From contig JBHELD010000031.1 of NCBI GenBank assembly GCA_046263255.1, forward strand, positions 68,926-132,925: 64,000 nt of DNA, given 5' to 3'. The notes under the pieces are model-generated. The model ran no database searches. It saw nothing but the letters and a program-made list of their open reading frames with translations, and was not told the origin of the DNA. Shown one piece after another: positions 33,318-42,608 of this stretch (positions within the stretch are counted from its first letter, which is position 1; each line of letters begins with the position of its first letter). The position numbers were made by a program, and so were the translations under genes. Source of the DNA: JALZEG01 sp046263255. Lineage in GTDB: Bacteria; Actinomycetota; CADDZG01; WHSQ01.

Positions 33318-35024
33318 CTAGACCTTCGGCGGCTTGACGGTCTTGCGCGGGTCGACCCAGTCCCACTCGACCGTCGTTCCGCCCCTGCCGAAGTGCACCG
33401 CGTTCACCGCCTGTCCCGCGGTCGTCGCCGGCAGGATCCCCGACGGGTTGTAGCAGCCGCCCCGGTAGTCGGAGAAGCAATAGCCCCCGAGCGAGCGGCG
33501 CGAGTCCTGGCTCGCGATCAGAAGCGAGACCCTGTGCCCCTTCTCGACGACGACCGCCGTCGGCATCAGGTCGATAGTCCACTCGTACGGCTTGTCGGGC
33601 TCCATCTCCGCCCACGCGTCCTCTGCCTTCCAGCTGTGCGAGTCCGCGTAGCCGTGGCTGATCCGCTTCCACGAGCCGTCGGGCGCCACGTCGAGCAGGT
33701 ACGCGACCCACTTCGTCGCGGCCTGGCTGCTCTCCGCCTTCAGGTGCACCTGCGGCGCGCCGTTGACGAGCATGTCCTTGCTCAGAGGCACGGTCTCGAA
33801 CGCGACGTGCGCGTCCGTCCACGACCCGCGGTTCGCGCCCATGCGGTCCAGGTAGGCGACCGTGCCGGGATCCCCCGCCCGCGGCGCCAGCGAGCTCTCG
33901 CCCGTCGCCATCCTCACGTGCGTCGACTGCTCGAGCGGCCAGTCGTGCCCTTCGTGCCACGTCCCCGTGCTGTCCTCGACGAGCACGCGCGGCTCCGCGC
34001 CGAGCCCGTTCTCGATCCCGAACAGCAGCGAGTCCATCCAGCGGTGCCGCACGAAGGAGAAGTCCACCGCCGTGTGGCCGGTCATGTCGGGATAACCGTG
34101 GTACCACCAGCCGAAGATCGCGTACTTGGGGTAGTCGTCGGGCAGAGCGTCCCAGTAGAGCTGGCTGTGGTCGGGGTGGACGTTCAGGTCGACGAAGCCG
34201 TGCGTGAGCAGGATCGGCTTGCGCTCCGCCGGCGCGAAGCGCGACAGGTCCCGGTCGGCCCACAGCTTCGTGAACGGCCCCTCGTAGGTCGAGTAGTCGG
34301 TGGTCGTCCTGCCGGTGCAGGTCGCGGCCTGACCGGTGGCGGCGTTCGGATCCCCGAACTCGGGCGGGAGAGGCGGCGCGAGCTCGACCGCCTGGTACGC
34401 GGGGCCGTTGAACTGGTCCTCGAACTTCGCCCCCTGCAGCCACTCGTCCTGGTAATAGGAGACGACGGGAGCGTGGGCGAGCGCGCCGGTGAGCCCGGGG
34501 ATGGCCGCGTGGGCTACGACCGACCCCATCCCGGGATGGCTGACGCCGTCGGTGACGATGCGCCCGTTGCTCCACGGCCGGCTGCGGATCCACCGCGCGA
34601 ACACCTTCGCGTCGGACCGGTCGGCGCTCCCGCCGAAGTCGAGGCAGCCCTCGCTGCCGCCGGTCCCGCGCTCGTCGGCCTCGACGTAGGCCGCCCCGCG
34701 CAGCACGAAGAACTCGTAGTCGTCGTAGCCCCCCAGCGCCTGGTCGATCGGCCGGTAGGGCGTCATCTGCATGAGCGTGGGGATCTTCTCGCCCTCGGGA
34801 AGGCCCTCCGGCAGGTGGACCGTCAGCGACAGCTGGGTCCCGTCCGTGGCTTCGAGGTAGTGCGTCGATACCTCGACACCCGAGTACTTGGGCTTCGAGA
34901 GCGTCGACTTCCAGCGTTCGGCGGACCACCTCTTCTTCTTCCCCGCGACGGCAGGGGGCGCCCCGGCGGCGAGAGCGGCGAGGGCCAGCACGAGCGCGAG
35001 CGCGGCAAAGCGGCGAGATCTCAT
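33318..35024 (-). CDS. secreted CocE/NonD-family hydrolase (X-Pro dipeptidyl-peptidase fold)
   Basis: This 568-residue alpha/beta-hydrolase has a signal peptide ending near PPAVAG. The family opening VSTHYLEATDGTQLSLTVHLP, the segment YVEADERGTGGSEG and the nucleophile S162 in DGVSHPGMGS are visible; a C-terminal jelly-roll domain follows (about 370-568). Members hydrolyse esters, acyl-peptides or X-Pro peptides. It lies upstream of the lysyl oxidase gene in one operon. The substrate is unknown. Confidence 0.88.
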   Translation of the reverse strand: MRSRRFAALALVLALAALAAGAPPAVAGKKKRWSAERWKSTLSKPKYSGVEVSTHYLEATDGTQLSLTVHLPEGLPEGEKIPTLMQMTPYRPIDQALGGYDDYEFFVLRGAAYVEADERGTGGSEGCLDFGGSADRSDAKVFARWIRSRPWSNGRIVTDGVSHPGMGSVVAHAAIPGLTGALAHAPVVSYYQDEWLQGAKFEDQFNGPAYQAVELAPPLPPEFGDPNAATGQAATCTGRTTTDYSTYEGPFTKLWADRDLSRFAPAERKPILLTHGFVDLNVHPDHSQLYWDALPDDYPKYAIFGWWYHGYPDMTGHTAVDFSFVRHRWMDSLLFGIENGLGAEPRVLVEDSTGTWHEGHDWPLEQSTHVRMATGESSLAPRAGDPGTVAYLDRMGANRGSWTDAHVAFETVPLSKDMLVNGAPQVHLKAESSQAATKWVAYLLDVAPDGSWKRISHGYADSHSWKAEDAWAEMEPDKPYEWTIDLMPTAVVVEKGHRVSLLIASQDSRRSLGGYCFSDYRGGCYNPSGILPATTAGQAVNAVHFGRGGTTVEWDWVDPRKTVKPPKV

Positions 35025-35102
35025 GGTGAGGGGGTTCGGCGGAGGGGGCCGAGTCCCTCCACGCGCGTCGGAGCCTGCCCGCCGCGCGAGCGATCCTCGC
35101 GC

Positions 35103-35819
35103 TCAGGAAGGCTCTTCGGCGCGCTCCGGCCCGCGCCAGCTGTTCCAGTCCACCCGGAACACCCTCGGGTCGCCGCGGTCCACGAGCACGTCGACGGTGG
35201 ATCCCGGAGCGAGGAGCGCGACGTTCGACTGCTCCATGACGACGTTGTCGCTCGCCTCGTACCTGCGTCCGTCGGCCTCGATCTCGAAGTCGACCTTCAT
35301 CTGAGGAACGTCGCCGAAGGTCACGCCGGTGTCGCTCGCGCGCAGGATGGTCGCCGTTCCCGCGGCGCCGTAGCCCTGCGCGAGCCGCTGCCGGCGGAGC
35401 GGCCCCGTCGGGTCGAGCTGCAGCGAGAGGCCGAGCAAGGTGAGGTAGATCCCGCCGGCGATGAAGAAGGGATCCACCCACGAGTCGAATGCGACCGTCT
35501 CCTGCGCGATGCCCTCGAACGTCGCGGTCGCGAACAGCCACACACCGACGAGCACGACGACCAGACCGCGCCGGCGCGCGGACGCGCGCACCTCGGGCGT
35601 CAACCTCTTCTCCTGCGCGGCCACGACCCTCAGCAGGCCCCTGACGGCGAGCAGGCCCAGCACCGCACCGACGCCTCCAAGGACGAACCGCCACACACCG
35701 GCGGCGAACGCGGCCTTGCCCTCGGCGAAACCGTCGTCGACGGCCAGAGCTACGGCGACGCCCCCGATGCCCAGGTGCACGAGCCCGAGGAGGAACCCCA
35801 CCGCGCCGGCGGGCGGCAT
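35103..35819 (-). CDS. membrane protein of unknown function
   Basis: This protein of about 238 residues has four or so membrane segments in its first 120 residues (for example GAVGFLLGLVHLGIGGVAVA) and then a soluble C-terminal domain of about 90 residues resembling DUF3592-type beta domains. The ATG at 35819 is used; GTG codons at 35870 and 35873 would add 17-18 residues. Loose family resemblance only. Confidence 0.6.
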   Translation of the reverse strand: MPPAGAVGFLLGLVHLGIGGVAVALAVDDGFAEGKAAFAAGVWRFVLGGVGAVLGLLAVRGLLRVVAAQEKRLTPEVRASARRRGLVVVLVGVWLFATATFEGIAQETVAFDSWVDPFFIAGGIYLTLLGLSLQLDPTGPLRRQRLAQGYGAAGTATILRASDTGVTFGDVPQMKVDFEIEADGRRYEASDNVVMEQSNVALLAPGSTVDVLVDRGDPRVFRVDWNSWRGPERAEEPS

Positions 35820-36048
35820 CACTACGGCTTCGTCCTGCTGCGCGGTCGGATCCTGCGGGAGCCGGTTCACAACCGCAATTAGGCACCGGGGGCAGTGGCT
35901 AATCAAGCTCGTGCGTGGTCGGGCGCCCCGGCCCTCAGCCGTCGTCCACTCTGTACAAGCCGTCCCCGCTCGTTGGGCCGCGGAGTCTGGGCGTTTGCGC
36001 CCGGCCGTCGTTAGCATCGGGCTCGCGTCGTCGTCAAGGAGGCATCAC

Positions 36049-37539
36049 ATGTACGCGAACGGGATGTTCATCGCCGGCGAGCTCTGCGAAGCGGCCTCCG
36101 GCCGCACCGACGAGATCCTCAACCCCGCGACCGAAGAGGTCTGCGGCACGGTCCCGAGAGCCGCGGAGGAGGACGTCGACCGCGCCGTACAGGCGGCGCG
36201 CGAGGCGTTCGAGGACGGCCGCTGGTCCGAGCTCGGACCCGGCGAGCGCGCCGCGGTCCTGTGGAAGATGGGCGAGCTGGTCGAGGAGAGGGCCGAGCAG
36301 CTGATCCCCCTCGAGATCGCGCCTTCGGGCAAGACGATCAAGCTCGTGGCCGACGGCGACGTGCCGATGGCGGCGGACCAGCTCAAGTACTTCGGGGGGA
36401 TCGCGCGCTCTCTCGCGGGCGCGGCCGCCGGCGAGTACCTTCCCGGGTACTCGTCGTGGCTGAGGCGCGAGCCCGTCGGGGTCGTCGCGCAGGTGACGCC
36501 CTGGAACTACCCGCTGATGATGGCGGTCTGGAAGATCGGCCCCGCGCTGGCGGCGGGGAACACGGTCGTGCTGAAGCCCGCGCCGTGGACGCCGTTCACG
36601 ACGCTCGAGCTCGCACGGATCGCGAAGGACGCGGGGCTCCCGGACGGCGTGCTGAACGTCGTGACCGGGCGCGGGAAGGAGTGCGGGCAGCCGCTGGTGA
36701 GCCATCCCGAGGTCGACATGGTGTCGCTCACGGGCTCGATCGACACGGCCACGAGCATCATGGAGGCCGCCGCTCCGACGATCAAGCGGCTCCACTTCGA
36801 GCTCGGCGGCAAGGCGCCGTTCATCGTCTTCGACGACGCGGACCTCGAGGCCGCCGCGCAGGGCTGCATCGTCGGGTCGTTCATCAACACGGGCCAGGAC
36901 TGCACGGCCGCGACGCGCATCTACGTCCAGCGAGCCGTCTGGGACGAGTTCGTCGCGCGCGTCTCGGACCTCACCGCGGAGATCCGGCTCGGAGACCCGA
37001 TGGAGCGCACGACCGACATGGGACCGCTCGTCAACGCGGCGCAGCGGGCCCGCGTCGAGGGGTTCGTCGAGCGCGCCCGCGCGCAGGGTGCAAAGGTCCT
37101 GATCGGCGGCGGCCGCCCGGAGGGGTTCGACAGGGGTTTCTGGTACGAGCCGACGTTGATCTCCGGCGCCGACCAGCAGGCCGAGATCGTCCAGCACGAG
37201 GTCTTCGGCCCGGCCCCCACGCTGCTGCCGTTCGAGACCGAAGACGAGGTGCTGGCGAAGGCGAACGACGTCCGCTACGGCCTCGCGGCGAGCGTGTGGA
37301 CGCGCGACTCGTTCAAGTCCCTGAGGGCCGCGAAGACGTTGCGGTTCGGCACGGTCTGGATCAACGACCACATCCCCCTCGCGCCCGAGATGCCGCACGG
37401 CGGTTTCAAGCAGTCCGGGTTCGGCAAGGACATGAGTCTCGAGTCGCTCGAGGAGTACACGGTGACCAAGCACGTGATGGCGGAGCTCTCCGGGATCCCG
37501 CGCAAGGACTGGTACTACGTCGTGGCTGGGGACGAGTAG
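36049..37539 (+). CDS. aldehyde dehydrogenase, aminoaldehyde/betaine-aldehyde type
   Basis: This 496-residue enzyme has ALDH motifs VTPWNYPLMMAVWKIGPAL, FELGGKAPFIV (Glu) and NTGQDCTAATRIYV (Cys). It resembles the gamma-aminobutyraldehyde/betaine aldehyde group. AAGGAGG lies 6 nt before the ATG, so unlike many neighbours this gene has a true leader; TAGCAT at 36012 is a candidate -10. A TGTACAA motif near 35950 matches one at the pucR promoter. It is followed 2 bp later by another aldehyde dehydrogenase gene. Confidence 0.88.
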   Translation: MYANGMFIAGELCEAASGRTDEILNPATEEVCGTVPRAAEEDVDRAVQAAREAFEDGRWSELGPGERAAVLWKMGELVEERAEQLIPLEIAPSGKTIKLVADGDVPMAADQLKYFGGIARSLAGAAAGEYLPGYSSWLRREPVGVVAQVTPWNYPLMMAVWKIGPALAAGNTVVLKPAPWTPFTTLELARIAKDAGLPDGVLNVVTGRGKECGQPLVSHPEVDMVSLTGSIDTATSIMEAAAPTIKRLHFELGGKAPFIVFDDADLEAAAQGCIVGSFINTGQDCTAATRIYVQRAVWDEFVARVSDLTAEIRLGDPMERTTDMGPLVNAAQRARVEGFVERARAQGAKVLIGGGRPEGFDRGFWYEPTLISGADQQAEIVQHEVFGPAPTLLPFETEDEVLAKANDVRYGLAASVWTRDSFKSLRAAKTLRFGTVWINDHIPLAPEMPHGGFKQSGFGKDMSLESLEEYTVTKHVMAELSGIPRKDWYYVVAGDE

Positions 37540-37541
37540 CG

Positions 37542-38972
37542 ATGGCGGCGCGCAGGCCGTTCCTCGTGGCGGGAGAGTGGCGCGAGGGATCCGACGGCTT
37601 CGACGTCAGGAGCCCCTACGACGGCGCGACCGTCGCGTCGGTCGCGACGCCGGGCGCGGGAGACGTCGAGGACGCCGTCGCCGCGGCCTCGGCCGCGTTC
37701 GACGAGACACGGGTCCTTCCGCTGCACCGCCGCGCCGAGGCGCTCGCGCACATCTCGGGGCGGCTGGCCGAACGAGCGGACGAGGTCGCGGAGCTGATCG
37801 CGCGCGAGGGCGGCAAGCCGTTGAAGTGGGCGAAGGTCGAAGCCGCCCGCGCGGTGTCGACCTTCCGCTGGGCCGCCGAGGAGTGCAGGCGCGACCGCGG
37901 CGAGCTCATGCGGTTCGACTCCGAGGCAGCGCTCGGATCGCGTGCGGGGGTGATACGACGGTTCCCGCTGGGGCCCGTCCTCGCGATCACGCCGTTCAAC
38001 TTTCCGGTGAACCTCGTCGCGCACAAGATGGCGCCGGCGCTCGCGGTGGGCGCGCCGATCGTCGTCAAGCCGGCGACGAAGACGCCGCTCGGCGCGCTGC
38101 TGCTCGGCGAGCTGTTCTGCGAGACCGACCTGCCGCCGGGAATGCTGTCGGTGCTGCCGATCGGGGGGAGCGAGGCGGGCGAGCTCGCGAAGGACCGCCG
38201 CTTCGCAAAGCTCTCGTTCACCGGGTCGTCCGAGGTGGGGTGGAACCTCAAGTCCGCCGACGTGCGAAAGGTCGTGACGCTCGAGCTCGGCGGGAACGCC
38301 GGTGTGATCGTCCATTCCGACGCCGACCTCGACAGGGCCGCCGAGCGCATCGCGTTCGGCGGGTACTACCAGGCCGGGCAGTCGTGCATCTCGGTGCAGC
38401 GGGTCATGGTGCACGAGAGCGTCGCCGGCGACTTCACGGAGCTGCTGGTGCGCGCGGTGTCGAAGCTGAAGACCGGCGACCCGCTCGACCCGGAGACCGA
38501 GGTCGGCCCCCTCATCGACCACGACGCGCTCGAACGCGTCACCGCGTGGGTCGACGAAGCCGTGCAGGCGGGCGCGGAGGTGCTGGTCGGCGGCAAGCGC
38601 GAGGATCCGTTCTACGCGCCGACGGTGCTGGCTCGGACGCGGCCCGACATGAAGGTGCGGTGCGAGGAGGTCTTCGGTCCGGTCACGACGGTCTCGACGT
38701 ACGGCGACTTCGAGGAGGCGATAGCCGAGGTCAACGAGTCGAAGTACGGGCTGCAGGCCGGCGTCTTCACGTCGGACGTCGGCCGGCTCTTCCTCGCCTT
38801 CCGCGAGATAAGGGTCGGAGGCGTCGTCGCCAACGACGTGTCGGCCTTCCGCGCCGACCAGATGCCGTACGGAGGCACCAAGGATTCGGGGTCGGGCCGG
38901 GAGGGGCTCCGATGGGCGATGCAGGAGATGACCGAGCCGCGCGTCCTGGTCCTGTCGGACATCCCGCTCTAG
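37542..38972 (+). CDS. aldehyde dehydrogenase
   Basis: This 476-residue enzyme is more distant from its two neighbours. It has ITPFNFPVNLVAHKMAPAL, LELGGNAGVIV (Glu) and AGQSCISVQRVMV (Cys), a pattern shared with lactaldehyde, succinate-semialdehyde and non-phosphorylating glyceraldehyde-3-phosphate dehydrogenases. It starts 2 bp after the previous stop, so the pair is an operon, probably completing oxidation of aldehydes from amine breakdown. The exact substrate is not clear. Confidence 0.87.
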   Translation: MAARRPFLVAGEWREGSDGFDVRSPYDGATVASVATPGAGDVEDAVAAASAAFDETRVLPLHRRAEALAHISGRLAERADEVAELIAREGGKPLKWAKVEAARAVSTFRWAAEECRRDRGELMRFDSEAALGSRAGVIRRFPLGPVLAITPFNFPVNLVAHKMAPALAVGAPIVVKPATKTPLGALLLGELFCETDLPPGMLSVLPIGGSEAGELAKDRRFAKLSFTGSSEVGWNLKSADVRKVVTLELGGNAGVIVHSDADLDRAAERIAFGGYYQAGQSCISVQRVMVHESVAGDFTELLVRAVSKLKTGDPLDPETEVGPLIDHDALERVTAWVDEAVQAGAEVLVGGKREDPFYAPTVLARTRPDMKVRCEEVFGPVTTVSTYGDFEEAIAEVNESKYGLQAGVFTSDVGRLFLAFREIRVGGVVANDVSAFRADQMPYGGTKDSGSGREGLRWAMQEMTEPRVLVLSDIPL

Positions 38973-39013
38973 CGCGGGCCGCGCGCCTGGCGTGGGCCGC
39001 GCCGGCATCGCTG

Positions 39014-39331
39014 GTGGGGCTGCTCCTGTCGCCGTTCTTCCGGTCTCGCCGGGCGACGAGGGGCGTCGTGGTGTGCGAGGGAGCGTCGTGGCCGCGCCGG
39101 CTCGGCTGGCGCTATCGCGCGATCACGTTCGGCCACGTCGTGCTGTGCGTCGACGACCTCGACGAGACGACCTTCGCGCACGAGCTCGTCCACGTCCGCC
39201 AGTACGAGGCCTGGGGAGTGCTCCTGTGGCCGGCGTACCTGCTGGCGGCGCTGTGGGCGCGCCTCAGAGGCGGGGCCGCATACCGGGACAACCATTTCGA
39301 GCGGCAGGCGCGTGGCGAGCGGGCGCCTTAG
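39014..39331 (+). CDS. small zinc-metallopeptidase-like protein (HExxH, minigluzincin size)
   Basis: This 105-residue protein has the zincin motif H56-E-L-V-H60 in TFAHELVHVRQYEAWG and a later NHFERQA in which E96 could be the third ligand, so the whole minimal gluzincin site fits in 45 residues. A hydrophobic helix (WPAYLLAALWARL) lies between. The GTG at 39014 is chosen because no better start lies downstream of the ALDH gene. Its stop is interlocked with that of the convergent channel gene. Proteolytic activity is untested inference. Confidence 0.68.
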   Translation: MGLLLSPFFRSRRATRGVVVCEGASWPRRLGWRYRAITFGHVVLCVDDLDETTFAHELVHVRQYEAWGVLLWPAYLLAALWARLRGGAAYRDNHFERQARGERAP

Positions 39332-41229
39332 GCCTCTTCCTGTGCCAGGACCACCACCCGCGCGTCGCGGAGGTCGACGGTCGCGCCCTTCGGCGGGTTG
39401 ATCGTCACCTGCGGCTCGCCGCGCGGCCCCCTCGTCTCGTAGCCGAGCGCGATCTCGCCGCGCGCGGCCGCGACGGCGACGACGTCGGCGAACGCCACCC
39501 CCTCCTGCGGGGCGTAGAGGCGCGCCGGCTTCAGGTAGACCTCTGCCCCGCGCTCCTCGAGCAGCTCGTCGAAGACGTCTTCGAGGTCCGGGTTCTCCGA
39601 GTACTGCGCGAGCAGCAGCGCCGTCAGGCGCTCGGTGACGATGAACTCGTCGTTCGGGCGCGGCTCCGTCAGCTTCACGTCCCGCTCGTCGAGGAGCTCG
39701 ACGACGATGTTCGTGTCCGCGCCGGCCTCGTGGATCGCGTTGCGCAGGTGGAGCAGCGTGAGGAGGACACGGGCATCCGCCTCCGCCTCGGGCAGGGCCT
39801 CCTTGTAGCAGAGGAGGATGACGTGGTCGGGCGGGTCGTCCCTCACCAGCGCGCGGAGCTTCTCCGGGCTCAGAGCCTCCTCGACGACCTCCGGCGCGAC
39901 GACGGCGAGGTCCTTCGGGACGTGGTCGCGCGCGTTCGGGACGACCTCCGAGTCGGTTCGGACGGTCACGGTGGACCCCGGGGCGAGGTAGCGGTCGAGC
40001 TGCCTGATGATCTCGGGCGCCATCTCGTTCCACCCGATCATGAGGACCGTCTCCGGTCGCACCGGCGCGTTCGGCTCGGCGGCCGGGCGGGCGACGCCGG
40101 GACGCGGCGCCGTCGCCACGACGTCGGTCTTCTCCGCGGCGATCGCGATGACCTCGTCGCCGCCGCCGATCTGCCGCGCCATCGGGGGGCAGAGCGCGAT
40201 CTCCCGGCCGCTCTTGATCCCGAGCAGCGCGGCGTTCTCGTAGCACAACAGCGCCTCGCCGAACGTGCGCCCCGCGACGTCTGCTGCGCTCGCGAAGTAG
40301 ATCTCGTTGCCGTCGAATTGCAGGACGTCCTGATAGACGGTGCTCAGCCCCGGCTGACGGCAGACCTGCGCCGTCATCCGGGCGATGAAGCTCGCGGCGC
40401 GCACGACGCGGACCTCCGGGCCGCCCATTGCGGCGCGCTCCAGCGCCTCGGCCGTGAACGTGTTGCAGATCTCGGCTATCAGCGGCGTCTCCGGCGGCGG
40501 GTCGCTCCCGAGCAGCGCGAGCGCGGACCGTACGACCTCCGCGTCGCCGTCCGCGCCCCCCGGGTTCAGGATCACGGTCGATCCGGCGCGGTGCGGTCGC
40601 GCGACGTCGAGGTGCTCGGGCTCGTAGGCGCGCCCCGTTCGCAGGACCAGCGCTCTCCGCTGGTGCCGCCGCAGGCCGCGGAGGCGGTCCTTGATCTGTC
40701 GCTCCATCTCGTCCTTCGGGAGCGGGGCCAGGACGACGATCGCCCCGGTCCTCTTCGGAGCTTTGACGACGAACAGCTGCGACACCAGGGGGAAGATCTT
40801 CGGCGACCATCCCAGGACGAGCGTGTGCCCCGACGCGATCACGGGAGACTGCCGGCGCTTAAGCTGCGCGGCACGCTCGCGGATGCCGTGCGAGAACGTC
40901 GCGAACAGCGAGCTGATGATCAGGACCCCGCCGAGAGTCGCAGTGAGCGACGCCACGCGCAGGGGCCATCCGACGTCTTCGCCCATCGTGCCCGGGTCGA
41001 GCGTGCGCATGAGGTTGCGCCACAGCGCCTCGCCGAACGTCAGCTCGGTGCCTTGCGCCTGTACGTTCGCGATCGTCGCGAGGGCGGACACGGTCACGAT
41101 CAGGACGAACGCCGCCACCGCGAGCCAGAACACCATGGCCGCGGTGCCCGAGGCGAGACGGTTGTCGAACCAGTATCGCACCCAGTCCCGCGGCGTCGGC
41201 CGGTCGTCCGCCCGGCGCGGTGACTCCAT
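39328..41229 (-). CDS. CASTOR/POLLUX-like ion channel with RCK domains
   Basis: This 633-residue protein starts with membrane helices (about 30-55 and 88-110) around a short pore-like loop. Two RCK/TrkA-N-type regulatory halves follow (HTLVLGWSPKIFPLV near 134 and TVLMIGWNEMAPEII near 390). This layout matches bacterial homologues of plant CASTOR/POLLUX channels and is consistent with ligand-gated cation transport. The ATG at 41229 has a TACCCT box 9 nt upstream and diverges from a lipoprotein gene 47 bp away. Confidence 0.85.
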   Translation of the reverse strand: MESPRRADDRPTPRDWVRYWFDNRLASGTAAMVFWLAVAAFVLIVTVSALATIANVQAQGTELTFGEALWRNLMRTLDPGTMGEDVGWPLRVASLTATLGGVLIISSLFATFSHGIRERAAQLKRRQSPVIASGHTLVLGWSPKIFPLVSQLFVVKAPKRTGAIVVLAPLPKDEMERQIKDRLRGLRRHQRRALVLRTGRAYEPEHLDVARPHRAGSTVILNPGGADGDAEVVRSALALLGSDPPPETPLIAEICNTFTAEALERAAMGGPEVRVVRAASFIARMTAQVCRQPGLSTVYQDVLQFDGNEIYFASAADVAGRTFGEALLCYENAALLGIKSGREIALCPPMARQIGGGDEVIAIAAEKTDVVATAPRPGVARPAAEPNAPVRPETVLMIGWNEMAPEIIRQLDRYLAPGSTVTVRTDSEVVPNARDHVPKDLAVVAPEVVEEALSPEKLRALVRDDPPDHVILLCYKEALPEAEADARVLLTLLHLRNAIHEAGADTNIVVELLDERDVKLTEPRPNDEFIVTERLTALLLAQYSENPDLEDVFDELLEERGAEVYLKPARLYAPQEGVAFADVVAVAAARGEIALGYETRGPRGEPQVTINPPKGATVDLRDARVVVLAQEEA

Positions 41230-41238
41230 CGTGGCCCG

Positions 41239-41244
41239 AGGGTA
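41239..41244 (-). promoter_or_regulatory. -10 box of the channel gene
   Basis: TACCCT on the minus strand ends 9 nt before the ATG at 41229. It lies 19 bp from the opposite-facing -10 at 41264, so the two promoters cannot both have a free -35 region. Confidence 0.5.
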
Positions 41245-41263
41245 AACCTCGCGAGCCCTCGGC

Positions 41264-41269
41264 TACCAT
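41264..41269 (+). promoter_or_regulatory. -10 box of the lipoprotein gene (leaderless)
   Basis: TACCAT ends 7 nt before the GTG at 41277; this supports that start over an ATG 57 bp upstream. Confidence 0.55.
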
Positions 41270-41276
41270 CGCAACC

Positions 41277-42215
41277 GTGAGGCGCTTGACCTCGATCGCC
41301 GCCGCACTCTGCCTCGCCGCCGCCGGCTGCGTCGCCGGCACGGGCGCGGCCCCCCTCCCCGCGGCCCCCGAGTGCCGGATCTTCCCCGGGACCAATGTCT
41401 GGAACCGGCGCGTCGACGGCCTCCCGGTCCACCGGCGCTCGCGGGCGATCATCCGGAGCATCGGCCGCAACGAGGGGCTGCATCCGGACTTCGGGTCGGG
41501 GCGCTACGACGGCGGACCCATCGGGATCCCGATAACGGTGGTGGGCGAGGGCCAGCGCAAGTTCCGGGTGCGCTTCCGCTACGCCGGCGAGAGCGACGCG
41601 GGGCCGTATCCCATCCCGAGGGACGTGAAGATCGAAGGCGGCCGCGGGTCCGACGGCGACCGCCATGCCGTGATCGTGCACAGGGACGAGTGCCGGCTCT
41701 ACGAGCTGTTCGACCTGCGGCGCAGGGACGGCCGCTGGCGCGCGGGGTCGGGCGCGATCTGGGACCTCGGCTCGAACAAGCTGAGGCCGAAGGGATGGAC
41801 GTCGGCGGACGCGGCGGGGCTCCCGATACTGCCGGGGCTCGCTCGCTGGGACGAGGTCCGTAAGGGCGTGATCGACCACGCCTTGCGCTTCACGGTGAGC
41901 CGCACGCGTGCGAAGTACGTCTATCCGGCGCGGCATCACGCGAGCGACTCCGACGATCCGGACCTGCCGCCGATGGGGCTGCGTCTGCGGCTGAAGAAGG
42001 GGTTCTCCCTCGACGGCTATGCGCGGCAGGCGCGCGTCGTCCTGGTCGCGCTCAAGCGCTACGGGATGATCGTCGCCGACAACGGCTCCGACTGGTTCAT
42101 CAGCGGCGCGCCGAACAAGAGGTGGGACAACGACGCGCTCCACACGCTCGGGGACGTGAAGGGGTCGGACTTCGTCGTCGTCGACACGAGCGAGCTGAGG
42201 CCCTGGAAGGACTGA
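41277..42215 (+). CDS. lipoprotein of unknown function
   Basis: This 312-residue exported protein has a lipobox ending at C18 (LAAAGC). The mature domain starts ECRIFPGTNVWNRRVDGLPV and contains HAVIVHRDECRLYELFD, YPARHHASDSDDPDLPPMG, ARVVLVALKRYGMIVADNG and DWFISGAPNKRWD. I recognise this pattern from many actinobacterial secreted hypothetical proteins but know no function. A strong bidirectional terminator follows. Confidence 0.72.
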   Translation: MRRLTSIAAALCLAAAGCVAGTGAAPLPAAPECRIFPGTNVWNRRVDGLPVHRRSRAIIRSIGRNEGLHPDFGSGRYDGGPIGIPITVVGEGQRKFRVRFRYAGESDAGPYPIPRDVKIEGGRGSDGDRHAVIVHRDECRLYELFDLRRRDGRWRAGSGAIWDLGSNKLRPKGWTSADAAGLPILPGLARWDEVRKGVIDHALRFTVSRTRAKYVYPARHHASDSDDPDLPPMGLRLRLKKGFSLDGYARQARVVLVALKRYGMIVADNGSDWFISGAPNKRWDNDALHTLGDVKGSDFVVVDTSELRPWKD

Positions 42216-42269
42216 GGGATCGAGCGCCGGCAGCGCCCACGCGCGGTCAATCCGCGATCCGGCGGCGCG

Positions 42270-42301
42270 AAAACGGCCCCCGCGCGGATGGGGGCCGTTT
42301 T
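42270..42301. terminator. bidirectional intrinsic terminator
   Basis: A perfect 12-bp stem (AAAACGGCCCCC at 42270-42281 and its complement at 42290-42301) with an 8-nt loop lies between two convergent genes. The A-run and T-run ends give a U-tract on either strand. It is the clearest terminator in the window. Confidence 0.93.
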
Positions 42302-42356
42302 CCGAACGCTCTCTCGGCCGGTCGCGGGTCCGGCGAGAAAGCGGTGGGTGCGCTTG

Positions 42357-42608
42357 TCAGACGGTGCCGCGTCCCAGCGTCATGCGTCGGTAGGCGTAGA
42401 GGAGGACCATCGCCACGATCACGCCGCCGATCCACTCGACGCCTTCCGTGTCGCGGAACAGTTCGGCCCACAGGTAGCTGCCGATGACCGCGCCGACGAT
42501 CCCGACGAGGATGGTTCCGACGATCCCGATCGGGTCGCGGCCGGGCATCAGGAGCCGTGCGAGCACACCGATGACCAGCCCTACGAGCACGTACCCGATG
42601 AGTCCCAT
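42357..42608 (-). CDS. GlsB/YeaQ/YmgE-family small membrane protein
   Basis: This 83-residue protein has three hydrophobic helices and the family glycine pattern (LVGLVIGVLARLLMPGRDP, GIVGTILVGIVGAVIGSYL). Members are stress-induced membrane proteins once called transglycosylase-associated. AAGGAG lies 7 nt upstream of the ATG, a normal leadered start. Function in the cell is not known. Confidence 0.9.
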   Translation of the reverse strand: MGLIGYVLVGLVIGVLARLLMPGRDPIGIVGTILVGIVGAVIGSYLWAELFRDTEGVEWIGGVIVAMVLLYAYRRMTLGRGTV

